11,302 nucleotides of DNA from Fen-1118 sp964491625 (GCA_964491625.1 CAZBIU010000231.1:1-11302); one strand, 5' to 3'. Shown: positions 1-6,772, counted from the first letter of the stretch. Program-made: numbers and translations. The notes: generated by a model from the sequence alone, not told the origin.

Positions 1-1
1 G

Positions 2-736
2 TCAGACCTGCAAGCATCCGGTTCTGCGCAGGTGTTGATTGAAAACATGCCCGACGGAACTGCTGCCGTCAGCGCGCCGACCGTGGTTTCGAATAGCTCC
101 ATGACCGTGACGGGAAATGCGCTCACAGTTCCCTTGAGCTGGAGCAAGGCCGCGGACGGCTATGCTATGACGCTCACGTTTGGCAACCAGGACGGTGGTG
201 TGCCTGGCAAGGATGGCGGTCCCGACGCTGCGATGGATGCCAAAGGGACGGACGCGTCTGTCGGCGGAACCTTCGGCTCGGGCGGTTCGACCGGGTCGGG
301 CGGTGCATCCGGCGCGGGCGGAAGCAACGGAACCGGCGGTGCGCCTGGATCCGGAGGCATATTGGCGACGGGTGGCGTGACGAGCTCGGGTGGCAGCACA
401 GTGACCGGGGGCGCTGCAGGGGCCGCCGGCTCGGCAGCCGGAGGAACGTCGGGTAGTGCGTCCGGGGTCGGCGGCAAGGCGGACTTGGGCGGAGCCCAGG
501 GCCTAGGCGGTACCACGGTGTCCACTGGCGGCAACAGCGGCCCGCGCGGTGGGGCAACCTCGCAAGGTGGCGCGACGAGCGCGAACGGCGGCCGCAGTGG
601 TTGCACCTGCGCAATAGGCGCCGGCCGAGGCGCAGGAAGCGCGTTCGGCTTTGGGTGTACGGCAGCTTTACTCGGGCTTGTCGCGCTCGCACGGACGCGA
701 GGCCGGCCAAGGCGTCGGGCGCCAGCCTCACTGTGA
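2..736 (+). CDS. C-terminal part of surface protein with Gly-rich linker and MYXO-CTERM-like anchor (5' partial)
   Basis: The frame is open to the left window edge, so this is the 3' end of a longer gene; 244 residues are visible and the start codon lies outside. Residues 1-62 look like the last strands of a beta-sandwich domain (alternating Val/Leu/Thr, ending GYAMTLTFGN), as seen at the C-terminus of many secreted glycoside hydrolases; the family cannot be decided. Residues 87-200 are a Gly/Ser/Thr/Ala linker. Residues 199-240 resemble the MYXO-CTERM sorting signal: SGCTC, a small-residue spacer, a hydrophobic helix (about 211-230, GSAFGFGCTAALLGLVALAR), then RTRGRPRRR. In Myxococcota such tails are processed at the cysteine by the rhombosortase-like myxosortase, leaving the protein on the cell surface. 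By context it is probably another carbohydrate-active surface protein, but that part is inference. Confidence 0.8.
   Translation, partial: SDLQASGSAQVLIENMPDGTAAVSAPTVVSNSSMTVTGNALTVPLSWSKAADGYAMTLTFGNQDGGVPGKDGGPDAAMDAKGTDASVGGTFGSGGSTGSGGASGAGGSNGTGGAPGSGGILATGGVTSSGGSTVTGGAAGAAGSAAGGTSGSASGVGGKADLGGAQGLGGTTVSTGGNSGPRGGATSQGGATSANGGRSGCTCAIGAGRGAGSAFGFGCTAALLGLVALARTRGRPRRRAPASL
260..601 (+). repeat. Low-complexity GGx-type linker coding repeat
   Basis: About 114 codons made almost entirely of Gly, Ser, Thr and Ala in irregular GSGG / TGGA / SGGS units. The DNA is a degenerate GGC/GGT/TCG repeat rather than an exact tandem array. It separates the folded domain from the C-terminal anchor. 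Such linkers vary in length between strains and are prone to assembly error. Confidence 0.75.
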
Positions 737-740
737 TGGT

Positions 741-808
741 GGGCGGCATCAGTGACCACATACGAGTCGCCGCCCCCAGAGATCGGGCTCAAAGAAGGGA
801 AACCTTCT
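741..808 (+). terminator. Tandem hairpins downstream of the first gene
   Basis: Two inverted repeats follow the TGA at 734-736. GGGCGGC (741-747) pairs with GCCGCCC (769-775) across a 21-nt loop. AGAAGG (793-798) pairs perfectly with CCTTCT (803-808) around a GAAA tetraloop of the stable GNRA class. A short GGGA/TCCC stem (809-820) follows. No U-tract is present, so this is either a structured 3' end or an atypical terminator. Confidence 0.35.
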
Positions 809-892
809 GGGATGATTCCCGCTATCTCGACCCAGCCGCAGGCTCGGCGCGCCTACGACCATCGCCTTCGCGTCGGGATGTTGTAGCTCGTC

Positions 893-985
893 TCAGTTGA
901 GCGTCACGTCGTCCAGCAGGTTGCTGTTGTCATTGGACGGGTCCCCGTTGATGAAGGCAATCGTCGTGGTGGGTCCCTGGCTTGT
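893..985 (-). pseudogene. Remnant of a beta-sandwich (carbohydrate-binding-like) domain C-terminus
   Basis: On the minus strand, 976 down to 893 reads GPTTT followed by IAFINGDPSNDNSNLLDDV and TLN, then a TGA stop. A hydrophobic strand, an Asn/Asp-rich loop and a final DDVTL strand are the usual last strands of jelly-roll domains attached to secreted bacterial proteins. The frame is blocked by an in-frame TAG at 986-988, no plausible start lies upstream, and the region overlaps the leader of the lipoprotein gene on the other strand. I read it as the tail of a gene that was deleted or rearranged. The seen evidence is composition and strand pattern only; homology is inferred. Confidence 0.45.
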
Positions 986-1050
986 CTATTGTACAAACTG
1001 CCAACTTGCTGCATTGTCGCGTTCCTGGATCTCTTGAAGAAGGGGACACG

Positions 1051-1647
1051 ATGATTGCGAAAAAGATACTGCCGATAGCACTGGTCATGGGAGCGCTGAC
1101 TTCTGGTTGCGGCGCAGCCACATCCGAGTACATGCGTCCAATGGCCGGACCGGAGCCCATGGGCGCCCCGGCTGACAAAGCTCGCGTGGTGTTCGTTCGA
1201 CCGTCGAGCTACGCCTACAAGGTGATCTTCACGATTATCGATGAGAACGGCTATTTCCTTGGTGACAGCACGGCCGGCAGCCGCTTCTCGGTGTTCCTGA
1301 GCCCCGGCGAGCACTACTTCATCGTGTGGACCGAGACCACCGAGACCGTCAAGGCGACCCTGGCGCCGGGCAAGACCTACTACGTCGAGGTCCGCCCGAA
1401 GATGGGCATGTGGAAGGCGCGTGCGTCGCTGTGGGCGGTGAACCAGAAGAGCGGGCTCATGAAGTCGATTCCATCGTATTTGTCGGATACGACGGTCACG
1501 ACGACCGACTTCGCGGCGGGACAGAAGTACCTGAACTCGCTCGGTAACGAGCTGCCCAACGCTGCTAAACAGGGCATACAAACCTATGCGGGCTACTCGG
1601 CCGACGACAAGGCTGACGTCACGCTGATGCCGGGGGATGGACAGTAG
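1051..1647 (+). CDS. Lipoprotein of unknown function (DUF2846-like pattern)
   Basis: 198 residues. The ATG at 1051 is preceded by AAGAAGGGG at a good distance and opens a lipoprotein signal peptide: MIAKK, a hydrophobic stretch, then LTSGC with the lipidated Cys at position 20. An in-frame TTG at 982 would bury the signal peptide, so it was not used. The mature part starts with a short Met/Pro/Gly-rich stretch. It continues with a beta-rich core of about residues 45-110 (ARVVFVRPSSYAYK, then DENGYFLGDSTAGSRF, then LSPGEHYFIVWTE). That pattern, an extended strand, a displayed value and a PGxH turn, recalls DUF2846/PEGA-like envelope lipoproteins. No catalytic motif is visible and the function is unknown. 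It stands alone, with hairpins on both sides. Confidence 0.82.
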   Translation: MIAKKILPIALVMGALTSGCGAATSEYMRPMAGPEPMGAPADKARVVFVRPSSYAYKVIFTIIDENGYFLGDSTAGSRFSVFLSPGEHYFIVWTETTETVKATLAPGKTYYVEVRPKMGMWKARASLWAVNQKSGLMKSIPSYLSDTTVTTTDFAAGQKYLNSLGNELPNAAKQGIQTYAGYSADDKADVTLMPGDGQ

Positions 1648-1666
1648 CCTCGCCGATTTCGGGAGG
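1648..1666 (+). terminator. Bulged hairpin directly after the lipoprotein stop codon
   Basis: CCTC-g-CCG pairs with CGG-GAGG around an ATTT loop, giving 7 base pairs with a single bulged G. It begins at the base after the TAG. No clear U-run follows. The rest of the convergent gap (1667-1918) holds no gene I can support. Confidence 0.4.
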
Positions 1667-1918
1667 ATTGGAGAATGGCGTAGGCGGGCACGTACCCGAT
1701 GAGAGTCCAAGTCTCGGTCAGAAAACCCGTCCCTCCTCACCTTGCCCGTGTTGTATAGGCAATTTACCACGTTGCGATGAATAAGTGAGTATTGGTTCGG
1801 GCCACACCCTTCATGGCCGTTCGGGGTGTGACGCGTACTTCGTCTTGCGCCCGAGCGAGGCGATCGAGTTCCGCCTGGGCTTCGTCGATCGGTCATCTCC
1901 GCGACGACAGTTCGGACA

Positions 1919-3295
1919 TCACGGAGCGTAGGCTCCGTAGCCGACGACCGCCGGGTTCTGGGTGTGAAAATCGGCGAGTGCGGCGTTGGCGAACATCGGG
2001 TCGGCGCTGATCGAGGCAGAGATACAGTTGCCGTCGCCGCCGGAGGTTGCGGTCCCTTGCACCCAATTGTCGGTCAGGCTGAAGCCGCGCGGCAGCGAGT
2101 CGTAGCAATTGTTCAACATGCTATCGAAGGCGACGATAATGTTGGCGGTAATTGAGGTGGAGGCGCCCGAGCCGACATCGTCGAGATTGACCTCCGAGCG
2201 TCCCGATGCCGTGGACAGCTGGCCATTCATGTAGAAAGTATTGTTGCGAACGAGCACGGCGCTGAAGGCGCTGCCGACCTCGCGAAGGCCCGAATAGTAG
2301 TTGGCGTAGATCAGATTGTGGATGATAACGACGTTCCCGATGGTTCCCGTGTCGGTGGCGTTCATCGCGATTCCGTCTTCGTAGTCTGCATGACCATTGT
2401 CGTGAATGCGGTTGCCGTCGATCCTGACCCCGTCGAGCGTACCGTATTGGCCGCCCTGGGTGTTGAGTAGTACACCGCGAGAAGCGTTGCTGCGGATGTC
2501 GTTGTTGTGGAGTGTGATCAGACTGCCGGACGCCAAATACACGCCGTGATCCTGGTGACCATCCGGTCCGCAGCGGCCGAACTTTTCGATCAGGCAAGCC
2601 TCGACCACGACGTCGGTGGCGCCGTCGACCTCCACGTGGCCGCCATTCGCGCCGGTCTTGCAATCGCCGGTGAAGGTCACGTGATCGACGCGGATGTCGG
2701 TGCAACCGGCGGAAAGGTTCAAGGTGTTGAACGAGCCGGACTGCGAGTAGCCGGTCAGATCGAAGGTGAGGTTGGAAAGCTGCACGTGGCTTGCCCCAGT
2801 CTCGATGTTTGCGCGCCCCTGGACGACGACGCCGGCACGCGATTCGCCGACGAACACGCGCCGGTGATTGGCATCGACGCCGCCCGCGAGCACATACAAT
2901 GCCGGCGAGCTGCCCGACTGCTGGTAGGCGCCGTTGTGGATGAAGTAGCAGACACTTGCTGGATCGCTTGCATGGCTTCCGTCGGCGCGCGAGGCATTCC
3001 CGAGGTCGGCGACACTGCTGATGTCGACCCTGGGCATCCCGCTCGGGCAACTCCCCGGGGCGTCGGTCCAGGTACCGATATCGCCCGTCGTATCGCCCGG
3101 CGGTGGCGAGGTGTCCCCCGGGTTGCCGGCGGAACCACCGGCAGCGCCCCCGCTGCCCGTCATCAGGCCGCCATCCTGGTTTGGAACCATCCGGATCCCT
3201 CCCGAGCCACCGCCTCCCGACGGTGGGGTGCTCGACGAGCAGGCCAAGGCGAGCAGAAGAGTCACGGCCCGCAATGCTCGCGGAATGTAAAGCAT
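1919..3295 (-). CDS. Right-handed parallel beta-helix lipoprotein (pectate-lyase-like fold)
   Basis: 458 residues. The ATG at 3295 follows AGGAAGG at 5 nt and starts a lipoprotein signal (MLYIPRALRAVTLLLALAC, Cys19). Residues 22-75 are a Gly/Ser/Pro linker. From about residue 145 to 415 the protein repeats short Asn/Asp-punctuated strands of the PbH1 kind (SNLTFDL, DHVTFTG, NNDIRSN, GNRIHDN, HNLIYAN, NNTFYMN), the signature of a parallel beta-helix. The C-terminus (ADPMFANAALADFH) matches the usual end of such helices. Besides the lipidated Cys there are eight cysteines (83, 116, 198, 212, 234, 242, 397, 424), consistent with disulfides outside the cytoplasm. This fold is shared by polysaccharide lyases and many non-enzymatic proteins, and I cannot assign catalytic residues. 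The neighbourhood favours a role on plant polysaccharide. Confidence 0.85.
   Translation of the reverse strand: MLYIPRALRAVTLLLALACSSSTPPSGGGGSGGIRMVPNQDGGLMTGSGGAAGGSAGNPGDTSPPPGDTTGDIGTWTDAPGSCPSGMPRVDISSVADLGNASRADGSHASDPASVCYFIHNGAYQQSGSSPALYVLAGGVDANHRRVFVGESRAGVVVQGRANIETGASHVQLSNLTFDLTGYSQSGSFNTLNLSAGCTDIRVDHVTFTGDCKTGANGGHVEVDGATDVVVEACLIEKFGRCGPDGHQDHGVYLASGSLITLHNNDIRSNASRGVLLNTQGGQYGTLDGVRIDGNRIHDNGHADYEDGIAMNATDTGTIGNVVIIHNLIYANYYSGLREVGSAFSAVLVRNNTFYMNGQLSTASGRSEVNLDDVGSGASTSITANIIVAFDSMLNNCYDSLPRGFSLTDNWVQGTATSGGDGNCISASISADPMFANAALADFHTQNPAVVGYGAYAP
1921..1938 (-). terminator. 7-bp hairpin at the 3' end of the beta-helix gene
   Basis: ACGGAGC (1921-1927) and GCTCCGT (1932-1938) form a perfect 7-bp stem with a 4-nt loop. 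The stem spans the last codons and touches the stop at 1919-1921. No U-tract follows on the minus strand, so it may be a 3' stabilising stem rather than a canonical terminator. Confidence 0.35.
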
Positions 3296-3442
3296 TGCGA
3301 CCTTCCTACCATGGTTGCGAGTCCCCGATTGCGCCAACGACAGCCAGCGCGCCAGCGGTGGAAATACGCCACGTGGCAAAAACGCATGCCGGCCTCGAAT
3401 GTCCAAAGTGGCGCCGGCGCTCTGCCACACTACAATCACAGG
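3296..3442. promoter_or_regulatory. Divergent promoter region, beta-helix gene / FNR gene
   Basis: 147 bp between two outward-facing genes. It holds two perfect 10-bp palindromes, GCCACGTGGC (3368-3377, with a CACGTG core) and GCGCCGGCGC (3411-3420). A -10-like TACAAT lies at 3431-3436, only 6 nt before the GTG of the + strand gene. The minus-strand gene has its own ribosome binding site (AGGAAGG, just upstream of 3295). Promoter positions are not certain. Confidence 0.35.
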
Positions 3443-4165
3443 GTGCCCATCCCCATCGAAGCCATCCTTGCAAGCAAAGAACGCATCGCCTCCGGAGTGT
3501 TGGATCTCCGCTTCACCATAAATTCGCCAACCCGGCTGGCGTTCCAGGCTGGGCAATTCGTGACCTTGAACGTGCCTGGGCAAGATGCGGCTGCCTCGAT
3601 GCGGCGCAGCTACTCCATCGCGTCGCCGACGTTTCGCGGTGAACAGGTGCGCTTGATCGCGCGCCAAATCACGGGCGGCCATGCCAGCGAATACTTTACG
3701 CGGCTGTCTCCGGGCGATCAGGTCTCCATGGCGGGTCCCTTCGGCGGTTTCACCCTGGGCGAGTCGCATCCCGGAGACCTGGTGTTCGGTACGACAGGCA
3801 CCGGAATCGCCACCATCATGCCAATGCTCGAGGAACTGGCGCGCACGCCTGAGCGCGCACCGGGAAAGCGGATCGTCCACTGGGGCTTGCGCCGCGCGGA
3901 GGATATCTTCGCGCGCGATGAGATCGAGGACTTATGCCAGCGCGCCGGTGCCGAGCTGTGCATTCATTTGAGCTCGGCAGGGCCAGGATGGGAAGGGCGT
4001 CACGGACGCATCAACGGCAGCGTCCTGGCGCTGGTGCCAGGGCTCTGCGCACCCGTGTTCTACCTGGTGGGCAACGGGGCCATGGTCGCGGAGATGCGAT
4101 CGTCGCTGGTCGAGCAGGGCGTGGACCGCAAACGTCAGATTCGCACCGAGGCCTTCTTCGGCTAG
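3443..4165 (+). CDS. Ferredoxin/flavodoxin-NADP+ reductase-like flavoprotein
   Basis: 240 residues, starting at the GTG at 3443, because similarity to the FNR fold begins immediately (IEAILASKERIASGVLDLRF). An in-frame ATG at 3386 is an alternative that would add 19 unlike-looking residues. The FAD-binding barrel spans about residues 5-105 and has the RxYS motif (RRSYSIAS, 54-61) that contacts the isoalloxazine and phosphate. The NAD(P)-binding half has GTTGTGIATIMPML (116-129) and ends YLVGNGAMV...EAFFG, the usual C-terminal layout. It would move electrons between NADPH and ferredoxin or flavodoxin in the cytoplasm; no signal peptide is visible. The usual Cys of the late CGxxxM motif is Val here. 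No partner ferredoxin is in the window. Its stop is 16 bp from the stop of the GH5 gene, tail to tail. Confidence 0.88.
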   Translation: MPIPIEAILASKERIASGVLDLRFTINSPTRLAFQAGQFVTLNVPGQDAAASMRRSYSIASPTFRGEQVRLIARQITGGHASEYFTRLSPGDQVSMAGPFGGFTLGESHPGDLVFGTTGTGIATIMPMLEELARTPERAPGKRIVHWGLRRAEDIFARDEIEDLCQRAGAELCIHLSSAGPGWEGRHGRINGSVLALVPGLCAPVFYLVGNGAMVAEMRSSLVEQGVDRKRQIRTEAFFG

Positions 4166-4181
4166 TCTATCGCAGGCCTGG

Positions 4182-5492
4182 CTACGGCTTCGTCACGTCG
4201 GCCAAGGTGTAGGTCGACGTCACAGCCCGCATCATTGCGTCCATGATAGTCGGGTACTGAATCGTGTTGCTGTTGCGATTGAGGAATCCGAAGGCGTCAT
4301 TGCCCGAGCCGTACCAATTGTTGTCGTCCCAAACAATCGGGACGATGCCAGCGTCGTGCGCGGCCTTGGTCACGTATTCCATATAGTAGTGCCGGTAGCT
4401 CTCGTAGCCGGTCTGGTTGATTGCGCCGTATTCGCCCCAGATCACCGGAAGGCCTTGGTTGATGTAGCTCGCTGTCAGCTTCGCGATTTGGCCTTGCACC
4501 CAACTCTCTTGTCCCCAATTGTCGATGCCCGGGTTGCCGGCGCCCCATGCGTGGGTCGTACCCGTCCCCGCGAAGCTCCAGGGGTCGTAGTAGTGCGCGC
4601 TCAAGATGAGCTTGCCGGCCGACACGTCCTTTGGCAGCTTGAAGCCCGCCACGGTGTAGTCGATGTTGGTATTGTAGCCCGGTACCACCAGGCAGCGAGT
4701 CCAATTGTTGCCGCCGGCCGTGCGCACTGTCTTGACGAAGGCTTGATTCAAGGCATTGATTTGGTCGTAATAGGCCTGGATCGGCGTGGAGCCGGAGCCA
4801 CTGACTTCGTTCATGCTCTCGAAGATGAGGTGTTCGTCGTAGTTCCTGAAGCGGCCGGCGATCTGTGCCCAGATGGCTTGGAACTGAGTGAGTACCCGCT
4901 CGTTGTTGACCGCAGTCACTTGGTTCGAGCTGTCCGTCAGATTGATCCACTTTCCTTTCACCCCGCTGCCACCGTCGTGGTGAACGTTGATGATGACGTA
5001 CAGGCCCTGGTCAAGGGCGTAGCCCACGATCTCTTCGACCCGCGCGATGAAGGTTGGGCTGATGGCGTAGTCGGGGCCAGGGCCGAAGCGGCCAATCCAG
5101 GTGACCGGGATGCGCACCACACCGAAGCCCGACGACGCGACCAGCTTGAAGAGGTCGGCCGTCACCATGGGATTGCCCCAGCCCGTTTCCGCGGCGGCAT
5201 CCGGCTGATCAGACACGGAATCAAGGCTGTTGCCTAGGTTCCACCCGATCCGCATGGCAGCGACGGCTGCAGTGGCATCGCACGCGATAGCGCTGCCCGA
5301 GCCGGCTTCGCCCGAGGAATCCCCGGCGTCCCACACGTCGTCGATTTGAAGGAAGCCGCCGTCTCCTCCCGGACCGCCGCCGCTGCCTCCGCTCCCACCC
5401 TGGGATGCGCCCGGATCGCCCTTTTGGGTCACGCAACCTGTGGCCACCAGGATGACCAGGGCCGCTAGACGGCGTCTTCCGTTCAATGTCAT
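4182..5492 (-). CDS. GH5 endo-beta-1,4-glucanase lipoprotein (subfamily 4-like)
   Basis: 436 residues. The ATG at 5492 follows a strong AAGGAG at 6 nt. The lipoprotein signal ends VATGC (Cys20), followed by a Gly/Ser linker (about 31-46). The clan GH-A barrel runs from about 78 to 420. It shows RIGWNLGNSLD (81-91), VVRIPVTW (125-132) with the conserved Arg127, VHHDGG (170-175), and FESMNE with acid/base Glu229. It also shows HYYDPW (300-305) and VIWGEYG with nucleophile Glu354. The GWNLGNSLD...VTWIGRFG...NYDEHLIFESMNE pattern fits GH5_4, a subfamily of endoglucanases, xyloglucanases and mixed-linkage glucanases. It is predicted to be anchored outside the cytoplasm and to cut beta-1,4-glucan backbones internally. 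The gene diverges from GH10 and its length is normal for one catalytic domain without a binding module. Confidence 0.93.
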   Translation of the reverse strand: MTLNGRRRLAALVILVATGCVTQKGDPGASQGGSGGSGGGPGGDGGFLQIDDVWDAGDSSGEAGSGSAIACDATAAVAAMRIGWNLGNSLDSVSDQPDAAAETGWGNPMVTADLFKLVASSGFGVVRIPVTWIGRFGPGPDYAISPTFIARVEEIVGYALDQGLYVIINVHHDGGSGVKGKWINLTDSSNQVTAVNNERVLTQFQAIWAQIAGRFRNYDEHLIFESMNEVSGSGSTPIQAYYDQINALNQAFVKTVRTAGGNNWTRCLVVPGYNTNIDYTVAGFKLPKDVSAGKLILSAHYYDPWSFAGTGTTHAWGAGNPGIDNWGQESWVQGQIAKLTASYINQGLPVIWGEYGAINQTGYESYRHYYMEYVTKAAHDAGIVPIVWDDNNWYGSGNDAFGFLNRNSNTIQYPTIMDAMMRAVTSTYTLADVTKP

Positions 5493-5701
5493 CGAAACTC
5501 CTTCAGAAAGCGCTGCCGTCGTGGGCGCGGGCAATTGCTCTGATAACAAGTTAGTTTGGACACATGTGTAGCACCAAACCTCGAAAAGAACCCAGGCGAC
5601 GCGGGCTGCGACAACCGCCGAGGGGAAGCAGGCGTGTTTACCTGGTTCCTGCGGTAGGATGCCAGGGCTCGCGTCACGTCGAGCAGGAAGGTTTGCCAGT
5701 G
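5493..5701. promoter_or_regulatory. Shared divergent promoter region of GH5 and GH10 with nested palindrome
   Basis: The 209-bp gap serves both genes. At 5560-5569 lies a perfect 10-bp palindrome ACACATGTGT. It is flanked by a second pair of inverted arms, GTTTGG (5554-5559) and CCAAAC (5574-5579). Nearby is GCAATTGC (5531-5538), another perfect palindrome. The 5530-5580 segment is locally AT-richer than its surroundings, as expected for promoters. This is a candidate operator for a regulator that switches both hydrolases. I cannot place -35/-10 boxes with confidence. Confidence 0.45.
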
Positions 5702-6772
5702 ATGCAAAGGAGTGTCCACCGTCTCGCGTTTTCCGTGCTCGCCTGGCTTGTGGCCGCGGGTGGCTGCACCGACAGTTCCCCTGACCCCAAGACGCTGCGC
5801 GAGGCAGCGGAGGCCAAGCAGAGGCTCTTCGGGGCGGCGCTGAGCTCAAGCAACCTGAACCTCGACCCCGTCTACGCCCAGGTTGCCGGCAGGGAATTCG
5901 ACTACGCCACGCCCGAGTCGGAGATGAATTGGGATCCCACCGAGACTTCGCCAGGCACCTTCAACTTCGCCGCCGCCGACCAGGTCGTGGCTTTTGCAGC
6001 CGCGAACGGCATGCAGGTCAAAGGTCATACCTTGGTGTGGCACCACTCGCTTCCCGCCTGGGTCTCGAACCTGACCACCGCCGGCGACCTGCGGGCAGCG
6101 ATGACCAATCACATCCAGAACGTCGTGGGCCACTACGCCGGCAGTGTTGTGGCGTGGGACGTGGTCGACGAGGCGCTGACTGACACCACGCCCACCACCT
6201 ATCGCGACACCATCTTCTCGAGCTTGCTCGGCGAGACCTACATCGACGAGGCCTTCCAGCTCGCGCACGCTGCCGATCCCAATGCGCTGCTCTTCTACAA
6301 CGAATCCGACATTGACTGGTCGAGCGATAAGTTGGACGCGACGGTGGCCCTGATGCAGCGCTTGCTTGCTGCTGGCGTGCCGGTGAGCGGCGTGGGATTC
6401 GAGACGCATGTCCCGGGTCAAGGAGCGCCCACGGGCGGCGATCTGGCTGCGGCGCTCAAGCGCATCACCGACCTCGGCTTACTCGTCAACTTGAGCGAGC
6501 TGGACGTTCGGGTTGGACAAGTTTCTGGCGACCTGTCGTACAAATTCGAGGTGCAGCGATCGCGCTACCACGAGCTGGTCGCGGCTTGCGTGCAGAACCC
6601 GCAATGCATGTCGGTTACCACCTGGGGAGTCACCGACGCCCATACCTGGCTGGACGACCAGACCCAGTGGTCTTGGGCAGGAGACGGGCCTCACTATCCT
6701 CTCCTGTTCAATGCCGACGGAACCAAGAAACCCGCCTACGCCGGGACGCTGCTGGCATTGCTTGGACAGTGA
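5702..6772 (+). CDS. GH10 endo-beta-1,4-xylanase-like lipoprotein with altered substrate-binding residues
   Basis: 356 residues. AGGAAGG lies 10 nt upstream of the ATG at 5702; the GTG at 5699 is an equally spaced alternative. The signal peptide ends VAAGGC (Cys22). A complete GH10 barrel follows without a binding module: GREFDYATPESEM (63-75), GHTLVWH (108-114), WDVVDEAL (152-159), GFETH (232-236), NLSELDVR (263-270), TTWGVTD (306-312) and the late Trp316. The acid/base Glu157 and nucleophile Glu266 are present, as is a Cys296-Cys302 pair seen in family members. However, the Asn that normally precedes the acid/base is Asp156, and several other glycone-subsite residues are replaced (see findings). 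It is certainly of the GH10 fold; xylanase activity is less certain. Its 3' end faces the esterase gene with a 9-bp gap. Confidence 0.9.
   Translation: MQRSVHRLAFSVLAWLVAAGGCTDSSPDPKTLREAAEAKQRLFGAALSSSNLNLDPVYAQVAGREFDYATPESEMNWDPTETSPGTFNFAAADQVVAFAAANGMQVKGHTLVWHHSLPAWVSNLTTAGDLRAAMTNHIQNVVGHYAGSVVAWDVVDEALTDTTPTTYRDTIFSSLLGETYIDEAFQLAHAADPNALLFYNESDIDWSSDKLDATVALMQRLLAAGVPVSGVGFETHVPGQGAPTGGDLAAALKRITDLGLLVNLSELDVRVGQVSGDLSYKFEVQRSRYHELVAACVQNPQCMSVTTWGVTDAHTWLDDQTQWSWAGDGPHYPLLFNADGTKKPAYAGTLLALLGQ
6725..6745 (-). terminator. Possible minus-strand terminator after the esterase gene
   Basis: On the minus strand CCCG and CGGG form a 4-bp stem (6742-6745 with 6731-6734, 7-nt loop), followed by TTTCTT. 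It lies inside the end of the GH10 coding region, downstream of the esterase stop. The stem is short, so this is weak. Confidence 0.2.

Noticed and set aside
160..792. Minus-strand Pro-rich open frame opposite the Gly-rich linker
   Set aside because: Poly-Pro/Ala is the expected reverse complement of a GGC/GGT-rich linker; no start signal or domain.
989..996. TTGTACAA palindrome before the small lipoprotein
   Set aside because: An 8-bp palindrome alone is expected by chance at this scale and has no second site.
1764..1892. Minus-strand 40-codon open stretch with a helical DEAQAELDRLARAQDEV segment
   Set aside because: It could be a gene remnant, but it follows a stop codon directly, has no start, and such short open stretches are common in GC-rich DNA.
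904..1896. Long minus-strand open frame opposite the small lipoprotein
   Set aside because: Its product is Arg/His-rich without domain character, and the opposite strand has a ribosome binding site, lipoprotein signal and beta-rich core. It is an antisense shadow.
2121..3050. Second minus-strand frame of 309 residues inside the beta-helix gene
   Set aside because: Arg-rich translation with no motifs, overlapping a well-supported gene in another frame.
2507..3442. Upstream open extension of the FNR frame
   Set aside because: It runs antisense through the beta-helix gene; FNR similarity starts only at about 3455, so the start was placed at 3443.
3296..3880. Upstream open extension of the beta-helix frame
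   Set aside because: It is antisense to FNR; the lipoprotein signal and ribosome binding site fix the start at 3295.
4149..4179. Paired AGGCCT palindromes at the FNR/GH5 tail-to-tail junction as a two-way terminator
   Set aside because: Each is a self-complementary 6-mer and the loop is 19 nt with no U-tract; too likely by chance.
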